Below are positions 21,355 to 33,344 of a stretch of DNA of 36,786 bases, one piece after another. Position numbers and translations under genes: made by a program. Each line of letters begins with the position of its first letter. Within the stretch, counting starts at the first letter, position 1. A model generated the notes under the pieces. It searched no databases. It worked only from the letters and a program-made list of their open reading frames with translations, and was not told where the DNA came from. The DNA is from Copromyces sp. CBS 386.78 (lineage: Eukaryota > Ascomycota > Sordariomycetes > Sordariales > Sordariaceae). The stretch lies in contig MU839296.1 of the NCBI GenBank assembly GCA_030685235.1, positions 1 to 36,786 of the forward strand, in the 5' to 3' direction.

Positions 21355-22260
21355 CCCCGGAAGAAGCTCTTGTCTTGTCCCTGTGGCACACGCACATGGC
21401 AATCCGGGGAGACAAGTTTCGTCATGGTCCGTGAGTGGTTCGTCCTTCCTCCCGTTCCCGTTTCACCTTCTCCGGTCTCTGACCCAATACAACACCCATG
21501 GAGCCGGCCTAGAGACCCAAGTGCTGTGCAACCTCGAGAATGAGCCAGCAGTGAAACAACTCGCGGCGCGACTAACGGTACGCCAGTATGCCGCAGTATG
21601 CTGCAATGCTGCAATGCGATCTCAAGTTCTCAACGGGCTCAGCAGAGGCGAGGTAACGCCGGAAATAAGGTCGTGATATATATATCTAACCTGAGAAGCA
21701 ACGTGACCAAGATGGGACAACCTATCTCCCGGACTCCAGGTGCAGGCTAAACTTGATCTTTCGGGGTGGCTTTGCCCGCTTTGCCCGTGCCCGCCGCACA
21801 AATGCAGTTATCGCCCCGCTGTATCACATTCCCGTTCTCACCCACAAAGGGATTTAACGTCCGTTGTCGTTGTTGTTGTGCTTGTGTCTCGTCACCTCGC
21901 CGAGGCTCGCTCGGCAAGTGTCGCTGAGTCGGTGACATGTTGTGTGAAACTTTTGTCGTAAGCTAGTAACATGTACCCAAGCTCACCGAGGACAATCCGC
22001 ACGCTTGGAAACAATGGAAAGTCTGCGCGAAGAGGTGGAAGCTGTGGAAGCTGTTTGATGAGGTACGAAAGGGGCTGATGTCTCCGGATGAATATGAAGG
22101 ACCCTGATGAGATAAGTGGATGAATGTCTCAGACCGCCCTGGGTTCCGGTTGCTGGGTGCCTGCCCTGACTTTCTTGGTAATCAGGGTGTCAGACGGCAG
22201 GGGATATGCACGTGCACAGTCACGGGATTTCGGAGGAGCGGATCAGTTGCGGGATTTATA
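18785..22260. other. 3.5-kb region without a recognised gene
   Basis: It holds the RhoGAP promoter and leader on the left. From 19740 to 20260 it is C/T-rich with many cacatc/ctcacc runs, resembling a fungal promoter plus 5' leader for a + strand transcript, but no convincing ATG-started frame follows. The open frame at 20263-20601 begins with TTG. Open frames at 18880-19263, 21227-21676 and elsewhere show no domain. Confidence 0.45.
21326..21354 (+). repeat. 29-base poly-T tract
   Basis: An uninterrupted run of 29 T, ending in cccc. It is longer than any other homopolymer in the window; it could be the poly-A remnant of a minus-strand retroposed transcript, or a nucleosome-excluding tract. 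Confidence 0.95.
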
Positions 22261-22319
22261 CTAGATACTAGATATCGAGCCAGGTATAAATTAGTACAAT
22301 AGAACATATAATACAGCTA

Positions 22320-25250
22320 CGTTGAACCCCCTACTTTTAGACCTATATTATTATAAATTAAGAGTTTTATTAATTTAATCATTTAAAGCTATCGCTAGTG
22401 ATTTTAATAACTGAAAACCGAAATAATAATATTTTTTACAATTAAATTTAATAATAGTATTATATTTAACGTACTTAAGAATTAGCTTATGTAGGAAGAT
22501 GCCTTTATTTCTTAGGCCTAAGATTTCGGCCTTTGGAAGTATATCGACCTAGCGAACTACGTGCTTTGGCTTATCGACTTAGAAGAACCTAATATTGTTA
22601 ATTACTAGGGTATACCCTTCGAAGGGGAGACCCTTACCGAGTATAGAACCCGAGAGCGAAAGTTTTTTAGCGCGGTGCGGATTTACGGCTTTTTTTATAA
22701 GTACGATTATTATAATTATATAATTAAGAAATAGGATTAGTATATTGAAGTTAAGGCCTTTTCGGATTTAAGTATTAAAAAGATTATATTAAATTAATAA
22801 ATAACTGAAATTATTAGAAATTAGTATTACGAGATTAATTTTATTTAATATATTAGATTATACGAATAGTATAATAACTTTTCTAGATCCGTTTCCTTTA
22901 ACGATTACAAGGTTAAGGAATTCGCTAGGGCTACCCTTTTTAACCTTTTTAAACCCTCCGCGAAAGGAAATTATAATTGGTTTAATTGGATTTTCTAGTG
23001 GGAATCGGTTATAATTCTTTATATTATTCGGTAGATCTCCGGCGTTAACGAACCTAATTTTTAGTTTTTAGAATTCTATAACGCAATTAGATTTTCTTTC
23101 TATAATAATTGGGTAGAAATTTATTAGTTTTAATATAATAAGAAGATTGAAGAAGATTCTAATTTTTAAATCTCCTTCTGAATTGTAGTTAAAGATTTTC
23201 GTAAAGTAATAATAACGAACGTTATTTAGGGAAAAGGTTATACCCCTCCATTTAAAAGTATAGTATTCGCGGCTATATTAGGTAATAAACCCGTTAAAGA
23301 GGACGCTCTTAGTAACGATAAATAATTTGGTTCGGAGGTAGAAGGACGGGGAGAGGTTATAAAGATAACCGGTAGGAGATCCGCTTTTAAAAAAAATGCT
23401 AATAAGAATAAGTATACCTCCTTTTCGTCCTTACCCTTATTAAAAAAACCCTAATTACTATATAAATTTTATAAGTTTTACAATTATAAATTGGAAAAAT
23501 ACTATTATATAAATTTATAGATAACTTTCAATAATTAGGTTGAATTTTTTACTATTTAGAAACGGGTAGAGGTGAATTTGAAGAAGGATAAATACTTTAA
23601 GGAAACTATTAATTATTTTAAATAAGCGAACGAAGATAACGAGAATTAATTTAGTCGTCGAGTTAGTAAGAATAGTTTTTTAATACATACTGCGGATTAT
23701 TATAGTATTATATACTTATTAAGAAATTTAACAATCTTCGATTTAAATATAATAATTTATATTTTTAATAAAGTTAATCAATTCGACAATTTAAATTTTA
23801 TAAACTTTAATAATTATATATAGGTTGGGGATAAATATATATTTATCGAGGGATACAATAGTAGTATACTAATAGTCTAAAACGATAAAGGGGGTTGCAA
23901 TTTATATTTTATTAATATTATATTAGTATTAAATATAGTTTGTAACTTCGTTTCCTTAAGAAAATTCGAAGAGGAATAGATTTTTTAAGATTATAAAAAT
24001 AATTATTTACATTCTAGCCTTATAAACTCCTTAATTTATAATATCCATTCTTATTATAATTAATTTATATTAGAATATATCCCTTTATAGAATAATAGCC
24101 TTAACGAATCCTCTTTTACTATACAGTATTCTAATTATTCTAAGCGGAAATTCCGAAAGGGAGATCTTTTCCGTTAGTATTTTCGATTTAACTACCCTAA
24201 CCTTAATATTTTTATTAAATTTATTAAATAAATATATAGCGTTCGGTTAAAGGGATTAAAATTTAATTTATTACAATTTATATATAAAGGTTAAATTGAG
24301 ACGCTAGGTACGTAGGGAGGTTCGGGATTACTTTAAGGGACCTAGGTTATATTTCACTATTAATTTCTTTTTGTATAAGAAAGTAAAATTCGGTAATATA
24401 GAATATTCGAATTTGATAGTAGTTATAAATTAATAGTTTAGGTTTATTTAGGTATATTATTTAAGTAACCGAAAAATAGATTTTATTATTATATATTTAG
24501 AATCTTTATTTATAAGTTTATAGACGAAATATTAAATAGTATTTCGTATCGTTAAATACGATAATAAAATAACGAATAGTAAGAAAATTACCGTTTAATT
24601 TTTTAATAAAAGGATTAGTATTAAGCCTTTAGCGCTTTATATATAAGTTTAAAACGGCGGCGTAGAATATTTAAAGGGTATAATTAAAATTAAGGCGGTA
24701 GTAATACGTTCGGGTACGAATTTACCTTATAAATTATAACTAGAAATTATTAGAGTAATTACGTATTTATATAATTTAATTCTTAAAGTTAAATATTATT
24801 AAAAATCCCTTAAAAAGACATTTAAAACGTTTTATTAATTTAAAAATAATATTATTCTATTAGTAAATCCGTCCCCAATTATTATATACTTTAAAGTTTA
24901 TAGTTATAAAGCTTTCGCCTTCTCTATAGAAGTAATAAAAGAGTAAAATAAAATTATAAAATTTAAAAATTATATATAGATTAAATATTTAGTAGGGTAC
25001 TAATTAACTAATATTTACCGAATTTAGAACTTATATACGAATATTATTATTATTATACAAAACATTATATTTAATAAAGACGAGGTATTCTTTAGTAATA
25101 TTAAAGAAATTTATAATACTTTTAATATTTCTTTTAAAGAGTTAACTATATAATTAAGAAATTTCTATTAAATAAATATTATACAAATAGATTTCCTTTA
25201 GTTTAGTATTATTAAGGAGGGAGTTTTTGGCTTCGTTGTTTAAAGTTTTC
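22320..25250 (+). mobile_element. second RIP-damaged copia element, truncated after integrase
   Basis: A + strand copia of a different family from the left one. Remnants in order: gag (from about 22490), a decayed zinc knuckle at about 23459-23515 (Cys to Tyr), a protease region near 23690-23760, and an integrase core with a QAQNGG-type motif at about 24645-24665. The copia YLVGYQxTNIYRI segment lies at about 24986-25025, followed by the usual acidic DEVF segment (about 25080). The sequence then breaks off at about 25250 without any reverse transcriptase or RNase H. No LTR was identified with confidence. TAA/TAG at Gln/Trp positions throughout; inactive. Confidence 0.82.
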
Positions 25251-25552
25251 TAAAATATAGTCTTCCCTTGGGCGGAGCTGGATATGCCCGAGGGAGGCAG
25301 TGAAACGCCCATCTTCTAGAATATTAATTTGTTAAGTTTTATAGAATTAGAATTTTTCCCTTACTAGAGGCTGCGTCCCGGGAATCTAAATCTGTTATTT
25401 TTATGTTTATCTTAATTTTTATTTTTATTTTTATTTTTATTTTTATCTTAATTTAAAAATATTTAAATTTTTTTTTTTTTTTTTAAATTTTTTTATATAA
25501 TTAATTTTTTTTTGTTTTTTTTTTTTTTTTAAATTTTTTTTTTTTACTAGCT
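25251..25552 (+). repeat. junction segment and T-rich low-complexity tract
   Basis: 25251-25390 is partly un-mutated (gggcggagctggatatgccc retained, with inverted gggcg/cgccc ends). It is followed by (atttttt)n-like and poly-T sequence to 25550. It marks the end of the truncated copia element; its origin is not recognised. Confidence 0.6.
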
Positions 25553-25561
25553 ATCCACAGT

Positions 25562-25741
25562 CGCATTCACCACGGTGAGTCGCATTCACTAAGATACGGT
25601 GAGTCGTATTCACCACGGTGAGTCGTATTCACCACGGTGAATCGCATTCACCACGGTCGCATTCACCACGGTCGCATTCACTACGGTCGCATTCACCACG
25701 GTCGCATTCACCACGGTCGCATTCACTACGGTCGCATTCCA
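25562..25741 (+). repeat. 15-bp minisatellite (cgcattcaccacggt)
   Basis: About ten to twelve units. The left units are spaced by gag (19-20 bp period), the right ones are direct 15-bp repeats, with caccac/cactac transitions. Read in frame they give an RIHHG five-residue repeat (open frame 25637-25975), but no gene is supported. Confidence 0.9.
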
Positions 25742-26030
25742 AGGAAAACTCTTCTTTTCGATTTTTCTCAACCACCAGACCTCGTACTACGATGTAAAAA
25801 GTACGAAAATGACCGCCTAATTGAGGCGAACATTTTGACGGTTTTTTTTATTTGGATGTATTCTTTCGTTGAGGAGTGGTGTTGCCGGGAGAGTTTGATG
25901 TACGGGCCTCGAGTTCAGCTAGTCTCTATCACATTGACCCCCGTCGACTCCCTTCAGCGGACCCGCCCCACATAAAATATGGGTCTCCCCTCCTCGAACT
26001 TTATAAAAGGAGGTCTATTACGATTTTACG
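25742..26030 (+). promoter_or_regulatory. normal-composition island with TATA box
   Basis: A 290-bp segment with normal CpA/TpG content between two RIPed blocks. It contains TATAAAA at 26002-26008 (in ctttataaaagg). The first ATG downstream in a reasonable context (tcaaaatgg) is at 26138-26140. It resembles a promoter whose gene body has been mutated away, or the surviving end of a mobile element. Confidence 0.4.
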
Positions 26031-26137
26031 CAAAAACGTCGTCGGCTATACTTATATATATATAAATCGGCCTCGACAATTTTTATTTTACAATAAATAC
26101 TTATAAATATTTCGACAACTATATATCGTATTTCAAA

Positions 26138-28610
26138 ATGGTTTACTCGTTAAATATAATACAAATAGGAATTTCTATATCTTATTTTTTTTTCCTTATT
26201 ATAATTTATATTAACCTTTAATTATCTCCTAGGGGGTTATATCGGTCGGTTGCAATAACTACCCTTTAAAAAATAACTATTATATTTTTATTAATTACCA
26301 TTTAATTTATTTAAAATTTAATAATTATAATAGCCTAGCCGAATTCTACCTTCGATAAAATTTTTATTTTTATCCGATATTTTAAAACTAATTCCAATTT
26401 CACCGCCTCTCCTACACTAAATATAATTATATAACAATATATTGCTACTATTACCGAATATATAATTTTAAACGAATATTTAGAATTTCAAATTCGGTTT
26501 ATTTATATTATCGTTTAAATTCTCTTTAATCCGCCTATTCGGTTAACTTCCAATTAAATTCCCCGCAAGCTTCGCCCCTAATAAATTGAATATATCTGTT
26601 GTATTATTTATTAATATAGTAATATAATTCTTATTATTATAATTGGTTTTAGTAAAAGTATTATATTTTAAATAATATCGGTTATTCTTCTTATATAAAT
26701 TATACTATAAATTATACTTTTTAATCGCCTTAATTAAGAATAAAAGGATATTATTATAAAATATTCCGGCGTAAAACCCTTACTAATTAATTAAAACCTC
26801 TATAAAGTATATAAATATTTCCTATCTTTTCTAATAATTAATTAATATATTTAAATTAATTCTTTATAAGAATATATACGTTCGGGATATTTTACTTATA
26901 TTTTCTTCAGACTAGAACAAATATTTTACTACCGATTTTTCAAATTCTTTCGTATTTTAGAATTCACTACCCATATAATATTTATAGTTATAGACGAATT
27001 TTATACCGTTCATTAATAGCGTAATTTCCGTACCTAATTTTCTAATTTTTTCTAGTTCTATTGGACCTTACCTTTTTCTATTCTATAATTCGGGTATATA
27101 ATTACGTTAACTAAAGAATTTAAAGTGTATATATAAGAATACGCCGGCTTTTATTTATTCGGAGAATCGGTAAATTCTTTAAAAATTATCCGTACTTCTA
27201 TTGATCGATTTAATATTAGTATTATCTTTAATTATATTCTTCCTAGCGAAATTCTAAATTTCGAACGCTTCGAATTCCTCTTTATCTTTATTTTGGATAT
27301 TATAATCCTAAAAATAATTATTTATATTAATAATAAAAATTTTATTAGTAAAGCGAAGAAGTATTTTATTTACGCTTTAATTAAGCGTAGTTTCCGTAGC
27401 CGAACTAATACGTTTATAATAGTTTAAATCTACTACTTTTACGTCCGCCCTCCTAATTAAAATCGTTTATATTAGTAGTTCGTTATTCCTAAATTTTAAT
27501 ATTGTATTATTATATCTATTATAATATTAAGTATAAGAATAAATATATCCGACGTAATATAAATTATATAGTACGGCCAAGTTATTTCTAAGGATATTAC
27601 GGATTTATAATAACGTTTCGGCCGTATAGTTCGTAGTAGTAGAAATAGCGTTATATATTTTTTTGCGCTATATTAATACTTCGACCGGCTTAGATTCGAT
27701 TTTACGAAACCGCCCTTACTAATAATATAATTTAACGATTATTCGTAAATATATAATTCCAAATCGTCGTTTATATCGGATATTATATACGAAATAACTT
27801 ATTCCTAATTATTTACGTAATTTAAAGGTTCCTAATCGTTAATAGACCCTAACTTTAGTATATTTAATACTATTTACCCGAAGAAGTAGATTAAAGCGAA
27901 TAGGAAATAGCAGACTAATTTAATTACTAAATACCCTAATATATACGCTATCGCTAATATTAAATATTTTTGCCAAACTATCCTTAATATTCTTCAAAAT
28001 TATATTGACTTCGAATATTATATATATATTTTATATTATAATAAGTATAATTATCTCCTTGGCCGAATAGAAGAAATACTTGAAAAGTCGAAGAAGAAGC
28101 CTAGCCTACCGATTACTATTAATAAAGCTAGGATTTTTCTAGCCTATTTCTAGGATTTTTTTATAGCGTATATTACTTTTGTATTTATAGTATACGATAT
28201 CGATTTCTAATTACTATATTCAGTCCTTTTACCGCTTAAAATCGCTTAATAATTTATATACATAATAATTACGAAAGTAAATATATTTATTTATATATTA
28301 GAAGATATAATAAAATATATTCCCTTTTTATAAAATTAATAATATTTCGCAGAATATAATTATAATTTCGTCGTAAAATATATTAAATTAGTATTAGTAA
28401 TTCATATTATATAAAATACGAAGTATAAAAACGTCCCGGTTAATAATATAATAGATAGTAGGGATACTACTATTATATCCGCTCTAATTGTAAGCCTTTT
28501 AATATTAGCCTTGTATACTATTATAACCTTTACTCCTATTATTCTATCGCCCCCTACTACGTACCCTACCCGTAGAAATTACTAACCGAAGCGTAATAAG
28601 CGTTAGGTTA
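26138..28610 (+). pseudogene. possible RIP-destroyed long reading frame
   Basis: From the ATG at 26138 one frame (frame 2) can be followed to about 28610. It has stop-free stretches of about 100 codons (about 27100-27420) and 85 codons (about 27900-28150), longer than expected at this base composition, and ends in a basic RRNYxPKRNKR-type segment. Overall stop density (about 6-7 %) is not lower than chance, so the case rests on the two long runs and the upstream TATA. No family recognised. Confidence 0.3.
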
Positions 28611-28719
28611 TAACTAATTTATTCCTATTAGAATATTCTCATTACATTTCTAAATTATACCCTCTTTACTCTAATAATAATTATATTTTATTATTCTAAT
28701 TAGAATAAAGGTAGCAAGC

Positions 28720-28895
28720 TCTTTTTACTCCGATAGGAGTATAAGCAATAAATTTTCTTTACTCTAATAAGAATATAAATAGTAAGCTCTCTTTACTCCA
28801 ATAAAAATACAAATAGCAAACTCTCTTTACTCTAATAGAAATATAGGCAACAAACTCTCTTTACTCTAATAGAAATATAGGTAGTAATAATAATT
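28720..28895 (+). repeat. 34-bp tandem repeat
   Basis: ctttact begins at 28757, 28791, 28825 and 28859, an exact 34-bp period; each unit is a variant of ctctttactctaatagaaatatagg-agcaaa. Each unit contains the palindromic core described elsewhere. Confidence 0.85.
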
Positions 28896-29364
28896 AACTC
28901 CCATTAAAATAAAATCTAAAAATAGTAATTAACTCCTATTAAAGTAAAATCAATAGAAGGGGGGAGGAATCTACAATAAAGTAATTCTCTATATAATAAT
29001 ATAAAGTATACCCTTTAATAGGTTTATATTCTATCCAGGGCTTATATATATAACCTAAAATTAGTACGACTTTATTCTAATTAAGTTTCCCTATTAAATA
29101 AATCTTTTTAAAATAATATAAATCGTTTACACTAAATTCGTTTTAAAATAGCTAAGAATTAGGTTTAAAATAGTTTTATTATTTACTATCCGTTTTATTT
29201 ATACTATTAAACTTCTTCTTAATACTTTTATCCTCTTTAACCTTCTTACTAATAGTTGTAACCGCATTATTTATTATAAATAATATAATAAACTATATTA
29301 CAATCTATTATTATTTTCGCCGCAAACTCAATTATAAATACCTAAAGATTAAATACTTTTAATA

Positions 29365-29540
29365 AGAGCCCTCCGCTATCTCATCCTATTCCGTAGTAAA
29401 CTAGATTATAATTATTAAAAGACGATAGCCCTCCGCTATTTCATCCTATCTTCTAATAAACTAGATTATAATTACCGAAAGATAGCCTTCCGCCATCTTA
29501 TCCTATCCTCTAATAAATTAAATTATAAATACCGAGAGGT
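29365..29540 (+). repeat. 60-bp tandem repeat, three copies
   Basis: ctccgctat recurs at 29371 and 29431 and as ttccgccat at 29488. Units share tcatcctat and aaactagattataatta with transition differences. Confidence 0.85.
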
Positions 29541-29639
29541 CCACTCTTACTAAACAGTCCACCTACTTATTTATTCTTAATCTAACCGGGTCTATATAAA
29601 TAATAAGATATTCCAATTTCCTATCTCCTTCTACTTCCC

Positions 29640-29870
29640 TCTAATAATATAATTTACCCGCAACGCTTACTTTATTAAATTCTATTCCTATTAAAGCGAA
29701 ACCGACCCTTCTCTTTATATAATATAAATTACCTACAACGCTTACTTAACTAAAATAAATCCTCTTCCTATCAAAATAAAACCGACCCTTCTCTTTTAAT
29801 AATATAAATTACTTACAATATTTATTTAATTAATTTTTACCCCTATTAAAGCGAAACTAACCCTAATTTT
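29640..29870 (+). repeat. 75-80-bp tandem repeat, three copies
   Basis: caacgcttac at 29661 and 29736 and its mutated form at 29816; units share aatataaatta and aaccgacccttctct. Confidence 0.8.
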
Positions 29871-30000
29871 AATATAAAATATTATTTATTATAACCTTAT
29901 CGACGTTAAAATAAATTTAAATATTAAAAAATTAATTAAATCTTTACTTTACACTTATAATAATATTAAATTTTAAATCTAAATATATAATATTATTACA

Positions 30001-30750
30001 ATCTTCGCTAAATTATAAAATATCGACCCGGACTTCTACTATTCTAATACTATTAAAACCCGCCTATTTAAATACGGAAGCTTTAGAAGCTTCGCTACTA
30101 AAAATTTAAAGGAAGGAGAAATAATTTTAATAGAGAATTCTCTTCTTAGGACAGCTTATTATATTTTTTACACCGAATTCTTTAAGCTCTCCGGAAAAGA
30201 TTAAACAGCCTTTTTAATATTATATACTCCCCTAGGTAATTATAAGAGCCGTAATAGAAGCGACTATAATTATATTAAAATAATTATAATTATAAACTCA
30301 TTTATTATTCCCCTTTATAATAGTAATATAATTAATATATATATTATTATATTAAAATTTAACTACGCTTACCAATTGGTAGCTAACGTTTCTTATAAGT
30401 TTAATAATTAAATTCCGAATATAATTACTATAATTACTATTAAAATTATTAAAATTAATTTAGAACTATTTATTACCTATAACGGATCTCCTATATTACT
30501 CTATAAATAATACAAGTTCTAATACCGTTACGGTAGGTACGAAGGCGTAACGGATTAAGACCTAATAATTAAGAAGGAATGTAAAATAAATATTTAGAAT
30601 TAGGCGGCGAGAATTTAGGAAAGATTAATACTATATTTAGAATAGGGAGAGAATTAGAAATATTCTATTAACTAATTTATTAAATTTCGAATTTACGGTA
30701 GGTATAAGAGTATAATAGATATAAACCTAATAATTAAAGAGAAGTGTAAA
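30001..30750 (+). pseudogene. RIP-killed SET-domain gene
   Basis: Frame 1 (codons from 30001) reads as a SET domain. In order: YGSFRSFATKNLKEGEIILIE (30079-30141), typical of SET N-terminal 'G-x-G-x-x-A-x-x-x-I-x-x-G-E' sequence. The AdoMet/Lys pocket motif at 30355-30372, normally F-N-H-x-C-x-P, is here FNYAYQL with His and Cys turned to Tyr. ELFITYNGSP at about 30457-30486 corresponds to the catalytic xISYG. A post-SET C-x-C-x2-C at 30523-30540 now has all three Cys as Tyr. Only five stops occur in about 185 codons, each explicable as CAA/CAG/TGG changed by RIP. Family role: protein lysine methylation. From 30532 a motif with further Cys recurs 55 codons later (30697). Start, end and introns are not resolved. 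Confidence 0.72.
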
Positions 30751-31114
30751 ATAATTAACGTTCGGAAATATATAGTGAAGGTTTAGGAAAATATAATAAT
30801 TAATTAACGTTAAATAAATGTTGAAAGTGGGCTATAATTCGAGAATCGGGGATAAGGGCGCTAACGGCTTAAAAAAAGTAGAATATATAAAATATAGGAC
30901 AATAATAATAAGAGGGGTCAATTTCCGCTTTAGAAAGACTTTCTATTATAGCTCTAATATAGGCTATTTTATCCCCCAACAATTTTAAATATATTTAATT
31001 AATTTATAATATTCCTTTACTCCTACTAAGCGTAATAAATATTAAATTAATTATAATAGTTCGTTAGTATTAATTTTTTTTTATCGGTCTTCTTTTTATC
31101 GGTTATTATTTTAT

Positions 31115-31890
31115 TTTAATTAAAATAAACTTTATATTCCTATTAGAGTAAAATCGGCGAGAGAAAACGATTATTTACTATTATTCGAATAAAATTAATT
31201 TAATATAATATTAGGGCGAAATTTAAAACGTTTAAATAATAATTGAAGGTAATAAATTTAGTAGGGTAATAAAAGTTTATTCTAAGTACGAAGAAAATCG
31301 CTTCGGTAGGAGATAGGAAAAGTTTACGCGATATAATCGCAACCCAATATAGTTAATAATTTTTATTTTAATAATTCTATACTAACTTTTAATAATTATT
31401 ATATATATCTAAATTATCATCTAATATATTATTATTTTCTTGCTAAATATACCACAATATATTTAAATTCCTAACCCTTAAATTAAAGAAGGCTATATTA
31501 TTTTTGAATTTAATAATATTTTTAGTATTTACTTTCGATATTTCCCTTACCTCCCTTAATATATTTATTAATTTATAGTAATCCGTTATATAAATATTTT
31601 TAATAATTCGAATATATATTATAAAACTTTATTCCGTCTTCCCAACGCTTTCCTTTATACTTTTACTCTATCGGTCCAATTTAACCCTAAATATTTTAAT
31701 AAATTTATCTAATTTTTCAATACTACGAATTATATTAATACATATTATTTCGAAGCTTTAGAATCGCTGTAATATTTTAGTACGGTAGGAGGCCGCCTAT
31801 ATAGAAAATTGGGTATAAATATAGTAAAAGTCGTACTAAGCCTAATCTATTATATTTTTTAGCGTATTAAAGAAATCTATATTAAATAAT
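31115..31890 (-). pseudogene. RIP-decayed coding frame, possible coiled-coil plus ubiquitin-like domain
   Basis: One minus-strand frame stays continuous from DFFNTLKNI (31877) to FLSPILL (31146), about 245 codons with about 11 stops and stop-free runs of 61 and 50 codons; anchors at 31877, 31343 and 31154 are in the same frame. The middle is rich in Lys, Glu, Ile and Asn and probably helical. The C-terminal part (SPTEAIFF...PTKFIT...FALILY) loosely resembles the ubiquitin-like domain that ends many uncharacterised fungal coiled-coil proteins; this is a weak likeness. No function can be given. Confidence 0.5.
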
Positions 31891-32944
31891 AATTAATAAA
31901 CGTTTAATAATTAAATTATAAATAAAATGTAAAAGTATATATTTTAACGTTAAAACGGTAAGGGTAAAGGCGCCGTTAGGTCTTACAATTAATTATATAT
32001 ATATAGTTCTAACGGGGCCGACTATTTGAAAGCCGACTTTTTTTTGCGAATTACTTTATTATCTAACCCAAATTACAATTCTAATTACTTTAAACTACTA
32101 CTAACTTTCAAATCGACTACGAACTTACTTATATCCTTTATTAGAAGCTAATATAATAAATAGTTATTCCGGCGACGATAATTATATAAGTAATTCGTAT
32201 TGTACGGTAAATTTCTATATTATTCTAGACCTAATATAGAATCGAAATATTAAAATTAATTATATATATTAGTCCGTACCTCAAATTCGAATTACGTAAC
32301 GTAGAAAAGCTATATTAAGTCCAAATATAATGCCCGAATTAATATTATATTTTTAATAAACCTAGCGGGTATATATTTAATTATTTAATTATACTACTAT
32401 TCCCTAAAACGTAGTTAGAGGTAAAGTATTAGCGTACTATATAATTAATTATATAATTATAATAATAAATTAAAAATACCCGCGCAAAAATATAATTATA
32501 AATATAAATATTAGTATCTTTTATCCTTATATTTTTTAAAGAAGTTAGGGTATAGAGTAGTAAAAATAGTTACCCAAATAATTAAGTCGGAACCTTCTAA
32601 GATAGAAAATATAAACGGGTTAAAAATAAATTCCTAAACGTCTAATATATTAAATTTAATAAAGTAAATTTCGTAAAGTAATTAAATACGTATTAATTTA
32701 AATATAACGCTAGAGAATCTTATACTATTTTAAATAATAAAAAGGAGATTATTATTATATAAAATAAGGGGGGTAAGCCTTTATAAACGTATTAAATATA
32801 AGCCGAATTATTAAAAAAAGTATTTTTACTATATTTATTTTAACGCCCGGTATATTATTTAATTATATATAATCTAATTTCTACTTCCTTTTAATAATAT
32901 TACGCTCTTCCCCGTAAATATATATAGTATATTACTTCTTCTAC

Positions 32945-33035
32945 AGCAGTAATTTATTACCGCTACTATTATCGCCGCCGCTATTATCGCCATCGCCGGC
33001 GGTACCGCCTTTATTATTACCGCTATTAAATTCGT
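32945..33035 (-). repeat. GC-retaining low-complexity segment
   Basis: Plus-strand cgctactattatcgccgccg-type sequence reads on the minus strand as a Gly/Asn/Asp/Ser-rich stretch (GGTAGDGDNSGGDNSSG). It stands out because its many CpGs survived RIP. It could be the linker of a decayed minus-strand protein. Confidence 0.4.
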
Positions 33036-33344
33036 ATTCGATTATAGAAGTACTTATATATCCCTATATTAATTAATAAGAATTATATTATTAAAGTAGG
33101 GGCACTATATATTATTATTAAATGTATTATTTTACGTTTTAACCATATCGTTTAGGGGCTATTCGCTTAATAAGGTCGAAGCCTATACGAATTAATAATT
33201 AGGAGTATATAATTAAAAAAATGTTTACTTTATTATATAACGCTTTATCCTCTTTACTATTCGTCGAATCTAGTACTTGGGGGGGGGTTTTTATAAATAT
33301 ATTAATCGTCCTACGCTGATATTCGGTCAATATTACTATTCGTT

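Noticed and set aside
25562..25741. CRISPR-like or coding RIHHG repeat
   Set aside because: No spacers, 15-bp direct repeats only; the open frame runs out of the repeat without any domain.
28720..28895. CRISPR-like array
   Set aside because: The 34-bp units are contiguous tandem repeats without unique spacers, in a fungal genome.
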